Assembly: GCF_012726265.1 (NCBI RefSeq)
Contig: NZ_JAASAG010000009.1
Location: forward strand, 62,001 to 126,000
Direction of reading: 5' to 3'
From: Streptomyces sp. HNM0575
GTDB lineage: Bacteria > Actinomycetota > Actinomycetes > Streptomycetales > Streptomycetaceae
Length of the DNA: 64,000 nt
Position numbers and translations under genes: made by a program. A model generated the notes under the pieces. The model did no database searches. It was not told the DNA's origin and worked only from the letters and a program-made list of their open reading frames with translations. Below, one piece after another: positions 24,862 to 33,331 of this stretch (its first letter is position 1; each line of letters starts with the position of its first letter).

Positions 24862-25025
24862 CGCATCCGGTACGAGTTACATCCGGCACGGGCGCCTGCC
24901 CCGTCCCGTACGAAGGGTGCGTACGGGACGGGCCGTACGGCGCCCGTAGGCTGGAGAACCGTACGACCGGCGGACCGCGACGACCGGACGCCGGTGACCG
25001 TGGACGAGACCGCCGCCGGAGGCTT

Positions 25026-25055
25026 CCTTCATGCAGACACCCTTCATGCAGACAC
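25026..25055. repeat. 15-bp perfect duplication containing the start codon of the C26 hydrolase gene
   Basis: CCTTCATGCAGACAC occurs twice head-to-tail (25026-25040 and 25041-25055). It duplicates an in-frame ATG, so the protein can begin MQTPFMQTPL or MQTPL. Confidence 0.95.
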
Positions 25056-25831
25056 CGCTGATCGGCGTCAGCACCTACATGGAGAACGATGTCCGCTGGG
25101 GCGTGTGGCAGCACCGGGCCGCGGTGCTGCCCGCCGGATACCACCGCCTGGTGCAGCGGGCCGGCGGATGCGCCCTGCTGCTGCCGCCGGACCGCGAAGA
25201 GCAGGCGGCCCGCGTCGTCGGCAGGCTCGACGCCCTGGTCGTCTCCGGCGGACCGGACGTCGAACCCGCACGGTACGGGGCCGAGACCGCACCGGACTGC
25301 GGACCGGCCGACCCCGAGCGTGACGCATGGGAACTGGCCCTGACACGGGCCGCGTTGGACCAGGGCGTGCCGCTGCTGGGCATCTGCCGCGGCATGCAGA
25401 TCCTCAACGTGCTGCTGGGCGGCACCCTCGTCCAGCACATGGAGGGCCACCGCGGCAGCCCGGGAGTCTTCGCCGAGCACGGCGTACGGCCCGTGGCCGG
25501 GACCCGGCTCGCGGAGGTGCTGCCGGAGCCGGTGTCAGTGCCGACGTACCACCATCAGGCGGTGGCACGGCTCGGCGAGGGACTCGTGGCCGGGGCGCAC
25601 GCCGAGGACGGCACGGTCGAGGCGCTCGAACTCCCCGGCGGCGAGCACCCGTTCGTGCTGGCCGTGCAGTGGCACCCCGAGGAGGGCCAGGACGTACGCG
25701 TCATGCGCGCTCTGGTGGAGGCGGCGCGGACGGAAGCGGACCGTCGGGATGCGGCCCCTCGGGATACCGCCCGTCGGGATGCGGAGCCTGCGCGGGCCGA
25801 GCCTGCGCGCGCGGCCCCGGCGGCCGGCTGA
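25031..25831 (+). CDS. Gamma-glutamyl hydrolase, peptidase C26 (PuuD-like)
   Basis: The 266-residue class I glutamine amidotransferase-like hydrolase has the nucleophile elbow LLGICRGMQILN (Cys near 118), the family motif PTYHHQAV and the His-Glu pair in VQWHPEEGQD. Such enzymes cut gamma-glutamyl amides, as PuuD does for gamma-Glu-GABA. Here it would release glutamate and glycine from gamma-glutamylglycine, completing the GlnA4 route (inference). GGAGG lies nine bases before the first ATG; the second ATG at 25046 is a repeat copy. The last 30 or so residues are low-complexity Arg/Asp/Ala/Pro from a 15-bp repeat and overlap the convergent metal-receptor gene by 131 bases. Confidence 0.87.
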   Translation: MQTPFMQTPLIGVSTYMENDVRWGVWQHRAAVLPAGYHRLVQRAGGCALLLPPDREEQAARVVGRLDALVVSGGPDVEPARYGAETAPDCGPADPERDAWELALTRAALDQGVPLLGICRGMQILNVLLGGTLVQHMEGHRGSPGVFAEHGVRPVAGTRLAEVLPEPVSVPTYHHQAVARLGEGLVAGAHAEDGTVEALELPGGEHPFVLAVQWHPEEGQDVRVMRALVEAARTEADRRDAAPRDTARRDAEPARAEPARAAPAAG

Positions 25832-26570
25832 GCGCCGTGCGCAGCGCCCCAGCGAGGGCGCCAGGCGCTTCGGCGAGCGAGGGCCCGTACCAGGTCAGGA
25901 AGCGCCCGTCGACGAGAGCGGCGGGCAGTGCGGGGAAGGCCTCCGGCCCGTCCTCCGCGGTGAAGCGGTAGGGCTCGTCCGGCAGTACGACGAGATCGGC
26001 GCGCCCCGGCTCGTTCAACTCCCCTACGGGCACCTTCGGATAGCGCTCCGCGTGCCCTCCGTAGACGTTGCGCACCCCGAGATGCGCCAGCAGCGCGCCC
26101 GCGAAGGTGTCGCGGCCGAGCACCATCCACGACCTGCGCCACACCGGGACCACGGCCCGCACGTCGAACTCCGCGCGCACCTCCCGCCAGGCGGCCTCCG
26201 CCGCGTCGAGCCAGGCGGGCCGCGTGAGCCCGCAGCCCGCGGTCAGCATCCGCTCCAGCTCGGTGAACGCCTGCGGCAGCGTGCGGACTTCGGTGACCAG
26301 GACCTCCAGACCGGCCGCGCGCAGGGCGGCGAGATCCGCCTCCCGGTTCTCCTCCTCGTTCGCCACGACGAGGTCGGGGGCGAGGGAGACGATCAGCTCG
26401 ACGTCCGGATTCTTGGTGCCCCGCACCCGGGGCACATCCAGCCCCGGAGGATGGCTGCACCAGTCGGTGGCACCGGCCAGCAGGCCGGGCGCGGTGGCCG
26501 CCAGCGCCTCGGTGAGCGACGGTACGAGTGAGACGACGCGTCGCACGGTGCCGGTACTTGTCAGCGCCAT
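25701..26570 (-). CDS. Helical-backbone metal receptor (BtuF/TroA-like) protein
   Basis: The 289-residue protein has the two-lobed TroA/BtuF fold: RRVVSLVPSLTEALAATAP, VRGTKNPDVELIVSLAPDLVVANEEENR, and the C-lobe with ADLVVLPDEPYRF. BtuF-like members bind cobalamin or metal chelates. No signal peptide or lipobox is present at the chosen start, so it is probably cytoplasmic, and no ABC permease or ATPase adjoins it. The ATG at 26570 lacks a ribosome binding site; a TACGGT -10 box ends six bases upstream, suggesting a leaderless mRNA. The C-terminal 45 residues are Pro-rich and antisense to the end of the C26 hydrolase gene. Confidence 0.82.
   Translation of the reverse strand: MALTSTGTVRRVVSLVPSLTEALAATAPGLLAGATDWCSHPPGLDVPRVRGTKNPDVELIVSLAPDLVVANEEENREADLAALRAAGLEVLVTEVRTLPQAFTELERMLTAGCGLTRPAWLDAAEAAWREVRAEFDVRAVVPVWRRSWMVLGRDTFAGALLAHLGVRNVYGGHAERYPKVPVGELNEPGRADLVVLPDEPYRFTAEDGPEAFPALPAALVDGRFLTWYGPSLAEAPGALAGALRTALSRPPGPRAQARPAQAPHPDGRYPEGPHPDGPLPSAPPPPERA
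25743..25787. repeat. Three 15-bp tandem repeats in an antisense gene overlap
   Basis: Units at 25743, 25758 and 25773 share the core TCGGGATNCCG/TCGGGATGCGG. They encode RRDAAPRDTARRDAEP at the end of the hydrolase and PDGRYPEGPHPDGP at the end of the convergent metal-receptor protein. Confidence 0.85.
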
Positions 26571-26576
26571 ACCGGC

Positions 26577-26582
26577 ACCGTA
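26577..26582 (-). promoter_or_regulatory. -10 box of a leaderless metal-receptor transcript
   Basis: TACGGT on the minus strand ends six bases before the ATG at 26570; no Shine-Dalgarno sequence is present. Confidence 0.5.
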
Positions 26583-26866
26583 CGCCCCCCGTGCGACCAA
26601 GGCGCCGCTCCCCCGTACGGCGGCCCGCCTCCCGGTGGTCGCCCGCCGCGGCTTGCCGGCGGCCGGAGGGCGCGTTCCTCGTACGGAGAAGAGAGTAGGC
26701 CGGTATCGGCCGATGGGGCAGGCCAATTCGCGCCACGCGCAAGGGCGTCGGGGACGCGTCGCGGAGACTCCGCGAGGGGATCCGGGACGAGCGGTCCCGA
26801 CGGGCGTGCCGGGGGGCACGAAGCCGCTGCGCTCCGCTGTCCGACCTGTACGGCATCATCGGGGCC

Positions 26867-27808
26867 GTGACTACGACGACCGCGCGACGCCTGATGCTCC
26901 TGGACACCTCGTCCCTCTACTTCCGTGCGTACTTCGGTGTGCCGGACTCGGTCAGGGCGCCCGACGGCACCCCGGTCAACGCCGTGCGCGGGCTGCTCGA
27001 CTTCATCGCGCGGCTGGTGGGCAGCCGCCACCCGGAATCGCTGGTGGCCTGCATGGACTTCGACTGGCGTCCCCAGTGGCGCGTCGACCTCATCCCGTCC
27101 TACAAGGCGCACCGCGTGGCCGAAGAGGCGGCCGCCGGACCGGACGCGGAGGAGATCCCGGACACTCTCGCGCCGCAGGTGCCCGTGATCGACGAGGTGC
27201 TGGACGCGATCGGCATCGCCCGCGTCGGCGCGGCGGGCTACGAGGCGGACGACGTCATCGGCACCCTCACCGCCCGCGCGGCCTCGCCCGTGGACATCGT
27301 CACCGGCGACCGCGACCTGTTCCAGCTGATCGACGACGCCCGGGGCGTACGGGTGCTGTATCCGGTCAAGGGCGTGGGGAACCTGGACGTCTACGACGGT
27401 GCCGCGCTGCGCGCCAAGTACGGCGTGGACGGCGCGGGTTACGCCGATCTCGCCCTGCTGCGCGGCGACCCGAGCGACGGGCTGCCCGGCGTGCAGGGCA
27501 TCGGCGAGAAGACGGCCGCGAAGCTGCTGGAGCGCTACGGCGACCTGGCGGGGATCATCGCGGCCGCCGACGACCCGGCGTCGGCGATCACGCCCGCGCA
27601 GCGCAAGCGGCTGGCCGAGGCGCGCCCCTATCTGGCGGTGGCACCGAAGGTGGTGCGGGTCGCCGACGACGTGGCACTGCCGGAGTTCGACGCGGCCCTG
27701 CCGGTCCGGCCGTGGGACCCGCGGGCGCTGGATGTGCTCGCGGAGCGGTGGGGCCTCGGCGGCTCATTGGAACGGCTGCTGAACGTACTGGCGGAGCGGG
27801 AGGGCTGA
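26867..27808 (+). CDS. 5'-3' exonuclease (DNA polymerase I-type FEN domain)
   Basis: The 313-residue protein is a stand-alone homologue of the 5' nuclease domain of DNA polymerase I. The PIN-like N-terminal domain has LMLLDTSSLYFRAYFG, the acidic metal ligands in ACMDFDWRPQWR, YEADDVIGT and IVTGDRDLFQL, and a helix-hairpin-helix in GDPSDGLPGVQGIGEKTAAKLL. It lacks the polymerase domain. It probably processes flaps or RNA-DNA ends in replication or repair. The GTG at 26867 has no ribosome binding site and may be leaderless. It is divergent from the metal-receptor gene, with a 296-base gap in which I see no gene. Confidence 0.92.
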   Translation: MTTTTARRLMLLDTSSLYFRAYFGVPDSVRAPDGTPVNAVRGLLDFIARLVGSRHPESLVACMDFDWRPQWRVDLIPSYKAHRVAEEAAAGPDAEEIPDTLAPQVPVIDEVLDAIGIARVGAAGYEADDVIGTLTARAASPVDIVTGDRDLFQLIDDARGVRVLYPVKGVGNLDVYDGAALRAKYGVDGAGYADLALLRGDPSDGLPGVQGIGEKTAAKLLERYGDLAGIIAAADDPASAITPAQRKRLAEARPYLAVAPKVVRVADDVALPEFDAALPVRPWDPRALDVLAERWGLGGSLERLLNVLAEREG

Positions 27809-27930
27809 GCGCGGACTCGGGCGAGGGCTCGGGCAGGCCGCCGCGCACCGGCAGCCGGGCCGTATCCCGCAGATCGTCCGTCTGCCTTCCGGCGCGGCAT
27901 ACGCGGCGTGAAGTGGTAGCTTTGGGGAAC

Positions 27931-27944
27931 TTAGGCAAACCTAA
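27931..27944. promoter_or_regulatory. DmdR/IdeR iron box upstream of the siderophore-interacting protein gene
   Basis: TTAGGCAAACCTAA has perfect 5-bp arms and differs at one position from the matching 14 bases of the actinobacterial iron-box consensus. It lies 85 bases upstream of the start codon, in an AT-rich island, and predicts repression by iron-loaded DmdR. Confidence 0.85.
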
Positions 27945-28028
27945 CTTGCCGGGGCCGGCGAGGCCGCCGGCCCCACGGCTCCCCCATGAGCCCCTCTCCG
28001 CCCCGCTTCCGCGCCCCTGGAGTTTCAC

Positions 28029-28868
28029 GTGGCAGACCGCACGGCCCGCAAGAACCAGGTCCACCACGCCCGCGTGGTCCGCACCGAGCAGCTCACGCCC
28101 CACATGGTGCGCGTCGTGCTCTCGGGTCCCGGCCTCGACGGGTTCGAGGCGGGCCAGTACACGGATCACTATGTGAAGCTGCTCTTCCCGGTCCCGGGCG
28201 TGGAGTATCCGGAGCCCATGGACATGGCGCGCGTCCGCGCGGACTTCCCGCGCGACCAGTGGCCGGTCACCCGTACGTACACGGTCCGCTCCTGGGCGCC
28301 CTCGGCACGCGAGCTGACCCTCGACTTCGTCGTGCACGGCGACGAGGGCCTGGCCGGTCCGTGGGCGCGCGACGCACGGCCCGGCGACGAGATCCGCTTC
28401 CTCGGCCCCGGGGGCGCGTACGGCCCGGACCCCGCCGCCGACTGGCACCTCCTCGCCGGTGACGAGAGCGCCCTGCCGGCCATCGCCGCGGCGCTCGAAG
28501 CCATGCCCGCGGACGCCGATGTGCGGGCCCTCATCGAGGTCGAGGGCCCGCAGGAGGAGCAGAAGCTGAGCGTGCCGGACACCGCGACCGTGGTGTGGCT
28601 GCACCGCGGCACGGCCCGTGTCGGGACGAAGCTGGTGGAGGCGGTGCGGGCCCTCGACTTCCCGGCGGGCACGGTGCAGGCCTTCGTGCACGGCGAGGCC
28701 GGCTTCGTGAAGGAGCTCCGCCGCCACCTGCGTCTCGAACGGGGCCTGGAGCGCGACCAGTTGTCCATCTCCGGCTACTGGCGACTGGGACACGACGAGG
28801 ACGGCTGGCAGGCGTCGAAGAAAGAGTGGAACGCCCAGGTGGAGGCGGAGCAGGAGTCCGCGACGTAG
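28029..28868 (+). CDS. Siderophore-interacting protein (ferric-siderophore reductase)
   Basis: The 279-residue flavoprotein belongs to the SIP/ViuB family that reduces imported ferric siderophores in the cytoplasm. The FAD-binding beta barrel (about 10-125) contains VTRTYTVRSW; the NAD(P)H-binding domain (about 140-245) contains LLAGDESALPAIAAALE and FVHGEAGFVKELRRHL; the C-terminal signature is ISGYWRLGHDEDGW. The GTG at 28029 has TGGAG six bases upstream. The iron box at 27931-27944 indicates induction under iron starvation. No siderophore transporter or synthesis genes are adjacent, so it serves systems encoded elsewhere. Confidence 0.94.
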   Translation: MADRTARKNQVHHARVVRTEQLTPHMVRVVLSGPGLDGFEAGQYTDHYVKLLFPVPGVEYPEPMDMARVRADFPRDQWPVTRTYTVRSWAPSARELTLDFVVHGDEGLAGPWARDARPGDEIRFLGPGGAYGPDPAADWHLLAGDESALPAIAAALEAMPADADVRALIEVEGPQEEQKLSVPDTATVVWLHRGTARVGTKLVEAVRALDFPAGTVQAFVHGEAGFVKELRRHLRLERGLERDQLSISGYWRLGHDEDGWQASKKEWNAQVEAEQESAT

Positions 28869-28944
28869 GGCCCGGCGTAGGGCCGTCCCTGACCGCGGAC
28901 GCGCGCACTGACCGGCCGGCCGCGGGCCCGGACGCGGAACCGGG

Positions 28945-28963
28945 CGCCCCTGCCAGGGGGGCG
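28945..28963. terminator. Small hairpin between convergent genes
   Basis: CGCCCCT and AGGGG(G)GCG form a 7-8 bp stem with a 3-base loop in the 127-base gap between the convergent siderophore-interacting and phospholipase genes. It could terminate either. Confidence 0.4.
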
Positions 28964-28995
28964 GGCACGGGCCCCGAGCCGCCGCCGGTCCCCGT

Positions 28996-30246
28996 TCAGC
29001 GCTCCAGCCGCCCGCGCGGGCAGCCCGGCCCCGGCGCCGTGACCGGATTGCACCTCACCGGGCCGCTGCCGTGCGGGAGTTCGGCCACGTAGTCCGAGCC
29101 GTAGCGTGCGGCGAGACCGGGTACGGGGAAGTCCGTCGAGATCATCTGCGCGCCCGAGGCCAGCGCGTCGCGCAGCATGCCCGTGTCGCCGCCGGCGGCC
29201 TGGTCGAGCGGTTCGTCGGAGCGGGTGCGTACGAAGTAGCCCTTCTTCACCAGCTCCTGGATGACGGCCCTGTTGGGCCCCGTCGGATCGTTGACCTTCA
29301 TGTACGCCGCGTCGGGACGGCCGGGCTCGGAATCGGTGAACAGCACCCTGCCCTGGAGGCTCTCCCGGCCGCCGGCGCGGTAGGCGTCCTGTAGCCGCTG
29401 GTCGTCGTTGTCCATCAGGAACATGACCTTGCCGCGCGCGGCGGACAGACGCGGCCAGCCGTGCGCGAGCACCGACTCCTCCAGGGTCTCGCCGGGGCGG
29501 CGGATGTCGTCGGCGGTGAGCGTCGCCTCGTCCGGGAAGACACTGCGGATCTCCGCGTCCAGCGCATCCAGCATCTTCGTGTCCCAGGGCGGGCTCTTCG
29601 CGCCGCCGCGGGCCTCCATCTCCGGGTCGGTCTGCTTGAGTTCGAGCAGTACGGGGACCGGCACATGGGCGGGGTGGCGCTCGGACCACCGCTTCACCTG
29701 GCTCAGACAGCCCTTGAGCGTGACGCAGCTGCTGCGGTAGTCGAAGTCGGCCCAGTGCAGCACCTTGAAGCCCGGCTCGCGCAGCCGGGGATCGGTCAGG
29801 GGAGGCAGTCCGGCGTCCTTGCGGATCAGCGGGTCGGCGTAGAGGCCGCCGTCGGGGTCGGGGAGGACGTCGAGCTCGATGCCGCGGGCCTGCTGGCGTT
29901 CGAACTGCACGGGCAGCGACGCATGGCTGTAGAGCAGCGTACGGAAGCCCGGATCGTGCCGTGCCATCAACTGCTGCTCCGCGAACGGGGCTTCACGGTG
30001 ATAGCTGTTGTGGGTGGCCATCGCCTGGATCTGGGTGACGCGCAGGCCGTCCGCCGACGCCGGAGCGCGGGCCTCGCCGGGCGGCGGAGCGGGAGCCGCG
30101 GACGAGAGCGTCAGCGCCGCGGCGAGCGCTGCCGCGGCGGCGGCCCAGCGCCGGGCGCGGGCTGCGCGCGCCGGCGGGAAGACGGGGCCGGATCCGGCGG
30201 TGGTTCCGGACACGGCTCCGGACGTGGTTCCGGACGTGGTGCGCAC
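28996..30246 (-). CDS. Secreted Ca2+-dependent PI-PLC-like phosphodiesterase
   Basis: The 416-residue protein has an N-terminal signal sequence (about 28-50, RRWAAAAAALAAALTLSSAAPA region) and a phosphatidylinositol-specific phospholipase C-like TIM barrel. The start of the domain, IQAMATHNSYHRE, contains the catalytic-type His; the following ARGIELDVLPDPDG and DPLIRKD supply acidic residues, and later blocks are VLLELKQTDPEME and MISTDFPVPG. Streptomyces has Ca2+-dependent enzymes of this type, but the substrate here is not proven. The GTG at 30246 follows GGGAGG. The N-terminal TTSGTTSGAVSGTTAGSG is repeat-derived. Confidence 0.82.
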   Translation of the reverse strand: MRTTSGTTSGAVSGTTAGSGPVFPPARAARARRWAAAAAALAAALTLSSAAPAPPPGEARAPASADGLRVTQIQAMATHNSYHREAPFAEQQLMARHDPGFRTLLYSHASLPVQFERQQARGIELDVLPDPDGGLYADPLIRKDAGLPPLTDPRLREPGFKVLHWADFDYRSSCVTLKGCLSQVKRWSERHPAHVPVPVLLELKQTDPEMEARGGAKSPPWDTKMLDALDAEIRSVFPDEATLTADDIRRPGETLEESVLAHGWPRLSAARGKVMFLMDNDDQRLQDAYRAGGRESLQGRVLFTDSEPGRPDAAYMKVNDPTGPNRAVIQELVKKGYFVRTRSDEPLDQAAGGDTGMLRDALASGAQMISTDFPVPGLAARYGSDYVAELPHGSGPVRCNPVTAPGPGCPRGRLER

Positions 30247-30356
30247 AGCGACCTCCCGCGGGGCACGAGAACATCAGGCGCGTTGTACATGCCCGCGCGG
30301 CGCACGGCACCAACCCGTACGCCCGCCGAGCCGTCCTCCGCGCCAACTCCCGCCCG

Positions 30357-30388
30357 TTGCCCGGCAGTCGGCTTGCCCGGCAGTCGGC
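30357..30388. repeat. 16-bp perfect tandem duplication
   Basis: TTGCCCGGCAGTCGGC occurs twice head-to-tail, 20 bases downstream of the helicase stop codon and upstream of the phospholipase gene. Confidence 0.95.
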
Positions 30389-30407
30389 GGCACCGCGCCG
30401 CGGCCGC

Positions 30408-33221
30408 TCAGCCCACGCTCGTGTACTCCACGACACCGCGGCGCATCGACTCGACCGCCCTGCGCGCGTTCTTCGCCACGTCACCGCCGGCCGGGGCGGC
30501 GACGGAGATCTGCCCCAGCACGTCGATGCACTGCTTGCACCAGCGCACGAAATCCCCGGCGGGCATGTCGGCGTCGCGCAGCACGGAGTCCAGGCCGTGC
30601 CCCTCGGCCCAGCGGTACGCGGCCCACGCGAAGCCGAGGTCGGGCTCGCGCTGGCCGACGCCCTCGGTCTGGCTGATGCGGTGCTCCTCCTCGAGGCCGT
30701 CCAGACGGCCCCAGATGCGCACCATCTCCTCCAGGGCGTCGCGCGCCCCGCCGCCGGGAAGCTTGGGCGGCAGCGCGTCGTCGGCCGCACGCGACTCGTA
30801 CACCAACGCCGAGACGCAGGCGGCCAGTTCGGAGGGCGGCAGACCGTCCCAGACGCCGTAGCGCAGGCATTCGCTCGCCAGCAGATCCAGCTCTCCGTAG
30901 AGCCGCGCCAGCCGCCGCCCGTTCTCCGTCACCTCGTCGCCGCGGAGATAGTCCAGCTCCGTCAGCACCGCCGAGACCCGGTCGAAGGTGCGGGCGATGG
31001 TGTTGGTGCGGCCCTCGATCTTGCGCTCCAGCTGACGCGTGTCCCGCTTGAGCCGGTGGTAGCGCTCCGCCCAGCGCGCGTGGTTCTCCCGCTCGTCGCA
31101 GCCGTGGCAGGGGTGGCGGCGGATCTCCGCGCGCAGCCTGGCGATCTCCTCGTCGTCCGCCGCGCCCGACCGCTGCTTGCGGTGCCGCGGCGGTGCGTGG
31201 TGCCCGGCCTTCGTACGCAGCGCCGACGCCAGATCGCGTCGCGACGCGGGGCTGCGCGCGTTGAACGACCTCGGGATGCGCATCCGCTCCAGCGCCTCGA
31301 CCGGCACGGGGAAGTCGATGGAGCCCAGCCGCTTCACCTGCCGCTGAGCCGTCAGCACGAGCGGACGCGGGCCCTCCTGCGCTTGCCAGCCGCGCTGATG
31401 TGACGGGCCGCGCCCGCCACCGCCGCCCGTGCCCGGGTCGAGCACCAGCGCCAGCCCCGCGAACTTGCCCGTCGGTACGTGGATGACGTCGCCCGGCTTC
31501 AGCTTCTCCAGCGCCGCCGCGGCCTGCGCCCTGCGCTGGAGGGCGCCCTGCTTGGCCAGCTCCGTCTCACGGTCCTTCAGCCTGCGGCGCAGCCGCGAGT
31601 ACTCCTCGAAGTCCCCGAGGTGGCAGGTCATGGACTCCCGATAGCCCTCCAGGCCCTCCTCGTTGTGCTGCACCTGCCGGGAGATGCCGACCACGGAACG
31701 GTCGGCCTGGAACTGCGCGAAGGACGTCTCGAGCAGCTCGCGCGAGGTGTGCCGCCCGAACTGCCCGACCAGGTTGACGGCCATGTTGTACGAGGGCTTG
31801 AAGGACGAACGCAGCGGATACGTACGCGTACCGGCCAGGCCCGCGAGGGCGCCCGGGTCCATGCCGCGCTGCCACAGCACGACCGCGTGCCCCTCGATGT
31901 CGATGCCGCGGCGGCCCGCACGCCCCGTCAGCTGCGTGAACTCACCGGGGGTGATGTCCGCGTGCTGCTCGCCGTTCCACTTGACCAGCTTCTCCAGGAC
32001 CACCGAGCGGGCCGGCATGTTGATGCCGAGCGCGAGCGTCTCCGTGGCGAAGACGGCCTTGACCAGGCCCCGTACGAACAGCTCCTCGACGACCTCCTTG
32101 AAGGTCGGCAGCATGCCCGCGTGGTGCGCGGCGATGCCCCGCTCCAGACCCTCCAGCCACTCGAAGTAGCCCAGCACGTGCAGATCGGAGTCCGGGATGT
32201 CGGCGGTGCGCTCCTCGACGATGTCGCGGACCCGCGCGCGGGCGGCGCTGTCGTTCAGCCGCAGCCCCGCGTACAGGCACTGCTGCACCGCGGCCTCGCA
32301 TCCGGCGCGGCTGAAGATGAAGGTGATCGCGGGCAGCAGCCCCTCGGAGTCCAGGCGGTCGATGACCTCGGGGCGGCCCGGCGTCCATACGCGGGAGCGC
32401 CGGCGCCGCTCGCGCTCGCGGTCGGCCTCCCTGCGCGGGCTGCCGCGGCGGCGGTCGCGCGGCCCGGTCAGCCGGGTGTTCTCCATGCGGGCCATGCGCA
32501 CCAGGTCCGGATTGACCTCGCGCTTGTCGCCCTTCTCCTCGAACAGGTCGTACATCCGGCGCCCGGCCAGCACGTGCTGCCACAGCGGCACGGGACGGTG
32601 CTCCGAGACGATCACCTCGGTGTCGCCGCGGACGGTGTCCAGCCAGTCGCCGAACTCCTCGGCGTTGGAGACGGTCGCCGAGAGCGAGACCAGCGTGACC
32701 GACTCGGGAAGGTGGATGATCACCTCTTCCCATACGGCGCCGCGGAAGCGGTCGGAGAGATAGTGCACCTCGTCCATGACCACGTGTCCGAGGCCGTCGA
32801 GCGCCTGCGAGCCCGCATACAGCATGTTCCGCAGGACCTCGGTGGTCATGACGATGACCGGGGCGTCGGCGTTGACGCTGTTGTCCCCCGTCAGCAGGCC
32901 CACGCGGTCCGCGCCGTGCCGCTTGGCCAGGTCGTTGAACTTCTGGTTGGACAGGGCCTTGATCGGGGTGGTGTAGAAGCACTTGCGGCCCTGCGTGAGG
33001 GCGAGATGGACGGCGAACTCGCCGACGATCGTCTTGCCGGAGCCGGTCGGCGCCGCGACCAGCACTCCCTTCCCGGCTTCGAGGGCTTTGCACGCCTCGA
33101 TCTGGAACTCGTCGAGATCGAAGTCGTACAGGTCACGGAACGGGGCGAGAGCGGTGGCCTGCTCTGCGGCGCGCAGCCGCGCCTGTGCGTATCGCTCTGC
33201 GGGGGACAGATCCTCGGTCAT
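30408..33221 (-). CDS. helY: HelY/Ski2-like DEVH-box RNA helicase
   Basis: The 937-residue superfamily 2 helicase resembles mycobacterial HelY and eukaryotic Ski2/Mtr4. Walker A is VAAPTGSGKTIV (near residue 55), Walker B DEVH lies in VVMDEVHYLSDRF, motif III is SLSATVSNAEEFGDW and motif VI is QLTGRAGRRGIDIEG. An Arg-rich insertion lies between the RecA domains (about 255-285), and a C-terminal DSHCT domain with a Cys pair (HPCHGCDERENHARW) follows. It probably unwinds structured RNA for turnover or ribosome work. The ATG at 33221 has no clear ribosome binding site and a TAGGCT box ends ten bases upstream. Confidence 0.93.
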   Translation of the reverse strand: MTEDLSPAERYAQARLRAAEQATALAPFRDLYDFDLDEFQIEACKALEAGKGVLVAAPTGSGKTIVGEFAVHLALTQGRKCFYTTPIKALSNQKFNDLAKRHGADRVGLLTGDNSVNADAPVIVMTTEVLRNMLYAGSQALDGLGHVVMDEVHYLSDRFRGAVWEEVIIHLPESVTLVSLSATVSNAEEFGDWLDTVRGDTEVIVSEHRPVPLWQHVLAGRRMYDLFEEKGDKREVNPDLVRMARMENTRLTGPRDRRRGSPRREADRERERRRRSRVWTPGRPEVIDRLDSEGLLPAITFIFSRAGCEAAVQQCLYAGLRLNDSAARARVRDIVEERTADIPDSDLHVLGYFEWLEGLERGIAAHHAGMLPTFKEVVEELFVRGLVKAVFATETLALGINMPARSVVLEKLVKWNGEQHADITPGEFTQLTGRAGRRGIDIEGHAVVLWQRGMDPGALAGLAGTRTYPLRSSFKPSYNMAVNLVGQFGRHTSRELLETSFAQFQADRSVVGISRQVQHNEEGLEGYRESMTCHLGDFEEYSRLRRRLKDRETELAKQGALQRRAQAAAALEKLKPGDVIHVPTGKFAGLALVLDPGTGGGGGRGPSHQRGWQAQEGPRPLVLTAQRQVKRLGSIDFPVPVEALERMRIPRSFNARSPASRRDLASALRTKAGHHAPPRHRKQRSGAADDEEIARLRAEIRRHPCHGCDERENHARWAERYHRLKRDTRQLERKIEGRTNTIARTFDRVSAVLTELDYLRGDEVTENGRRLARLYGELDLLASECLRYGVWDGLPPSELAACVSALVYESRAADDALPPKLPGGGARDALEEMVRIWGRLDGLEEEHRISQTEGVGQREPDLGFAWAAYRWAEGHGLDSVLRDADMPAGDFVRWCKQCIDVLGQISVAAPAGGDVAKNARRAVESMRRGVVEYTSVG

Positions 33222-33231
33222 CGTGACTACG

Positions 33232-33237
33232 AGCCTA
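33232..33237 (-). promoter_or_regulatory. Possible -10 box of helY
   Basis: TAGGCT on the minus strand ends ten bases before the ATG at 33221 with no Shine-Dalgarno sequence, consistent with a leader of zero to four bases. Confidence 0.4.
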
Positions 33238-33331
33238 CCGGCCACCTCCGACAGCGACGCACGATCATCGTCCGGTCACGGATCACGGGGTCCCGCCGTG
33301 GCGATGCCGCAAGGCAGGCGGGCGCGGGGGG

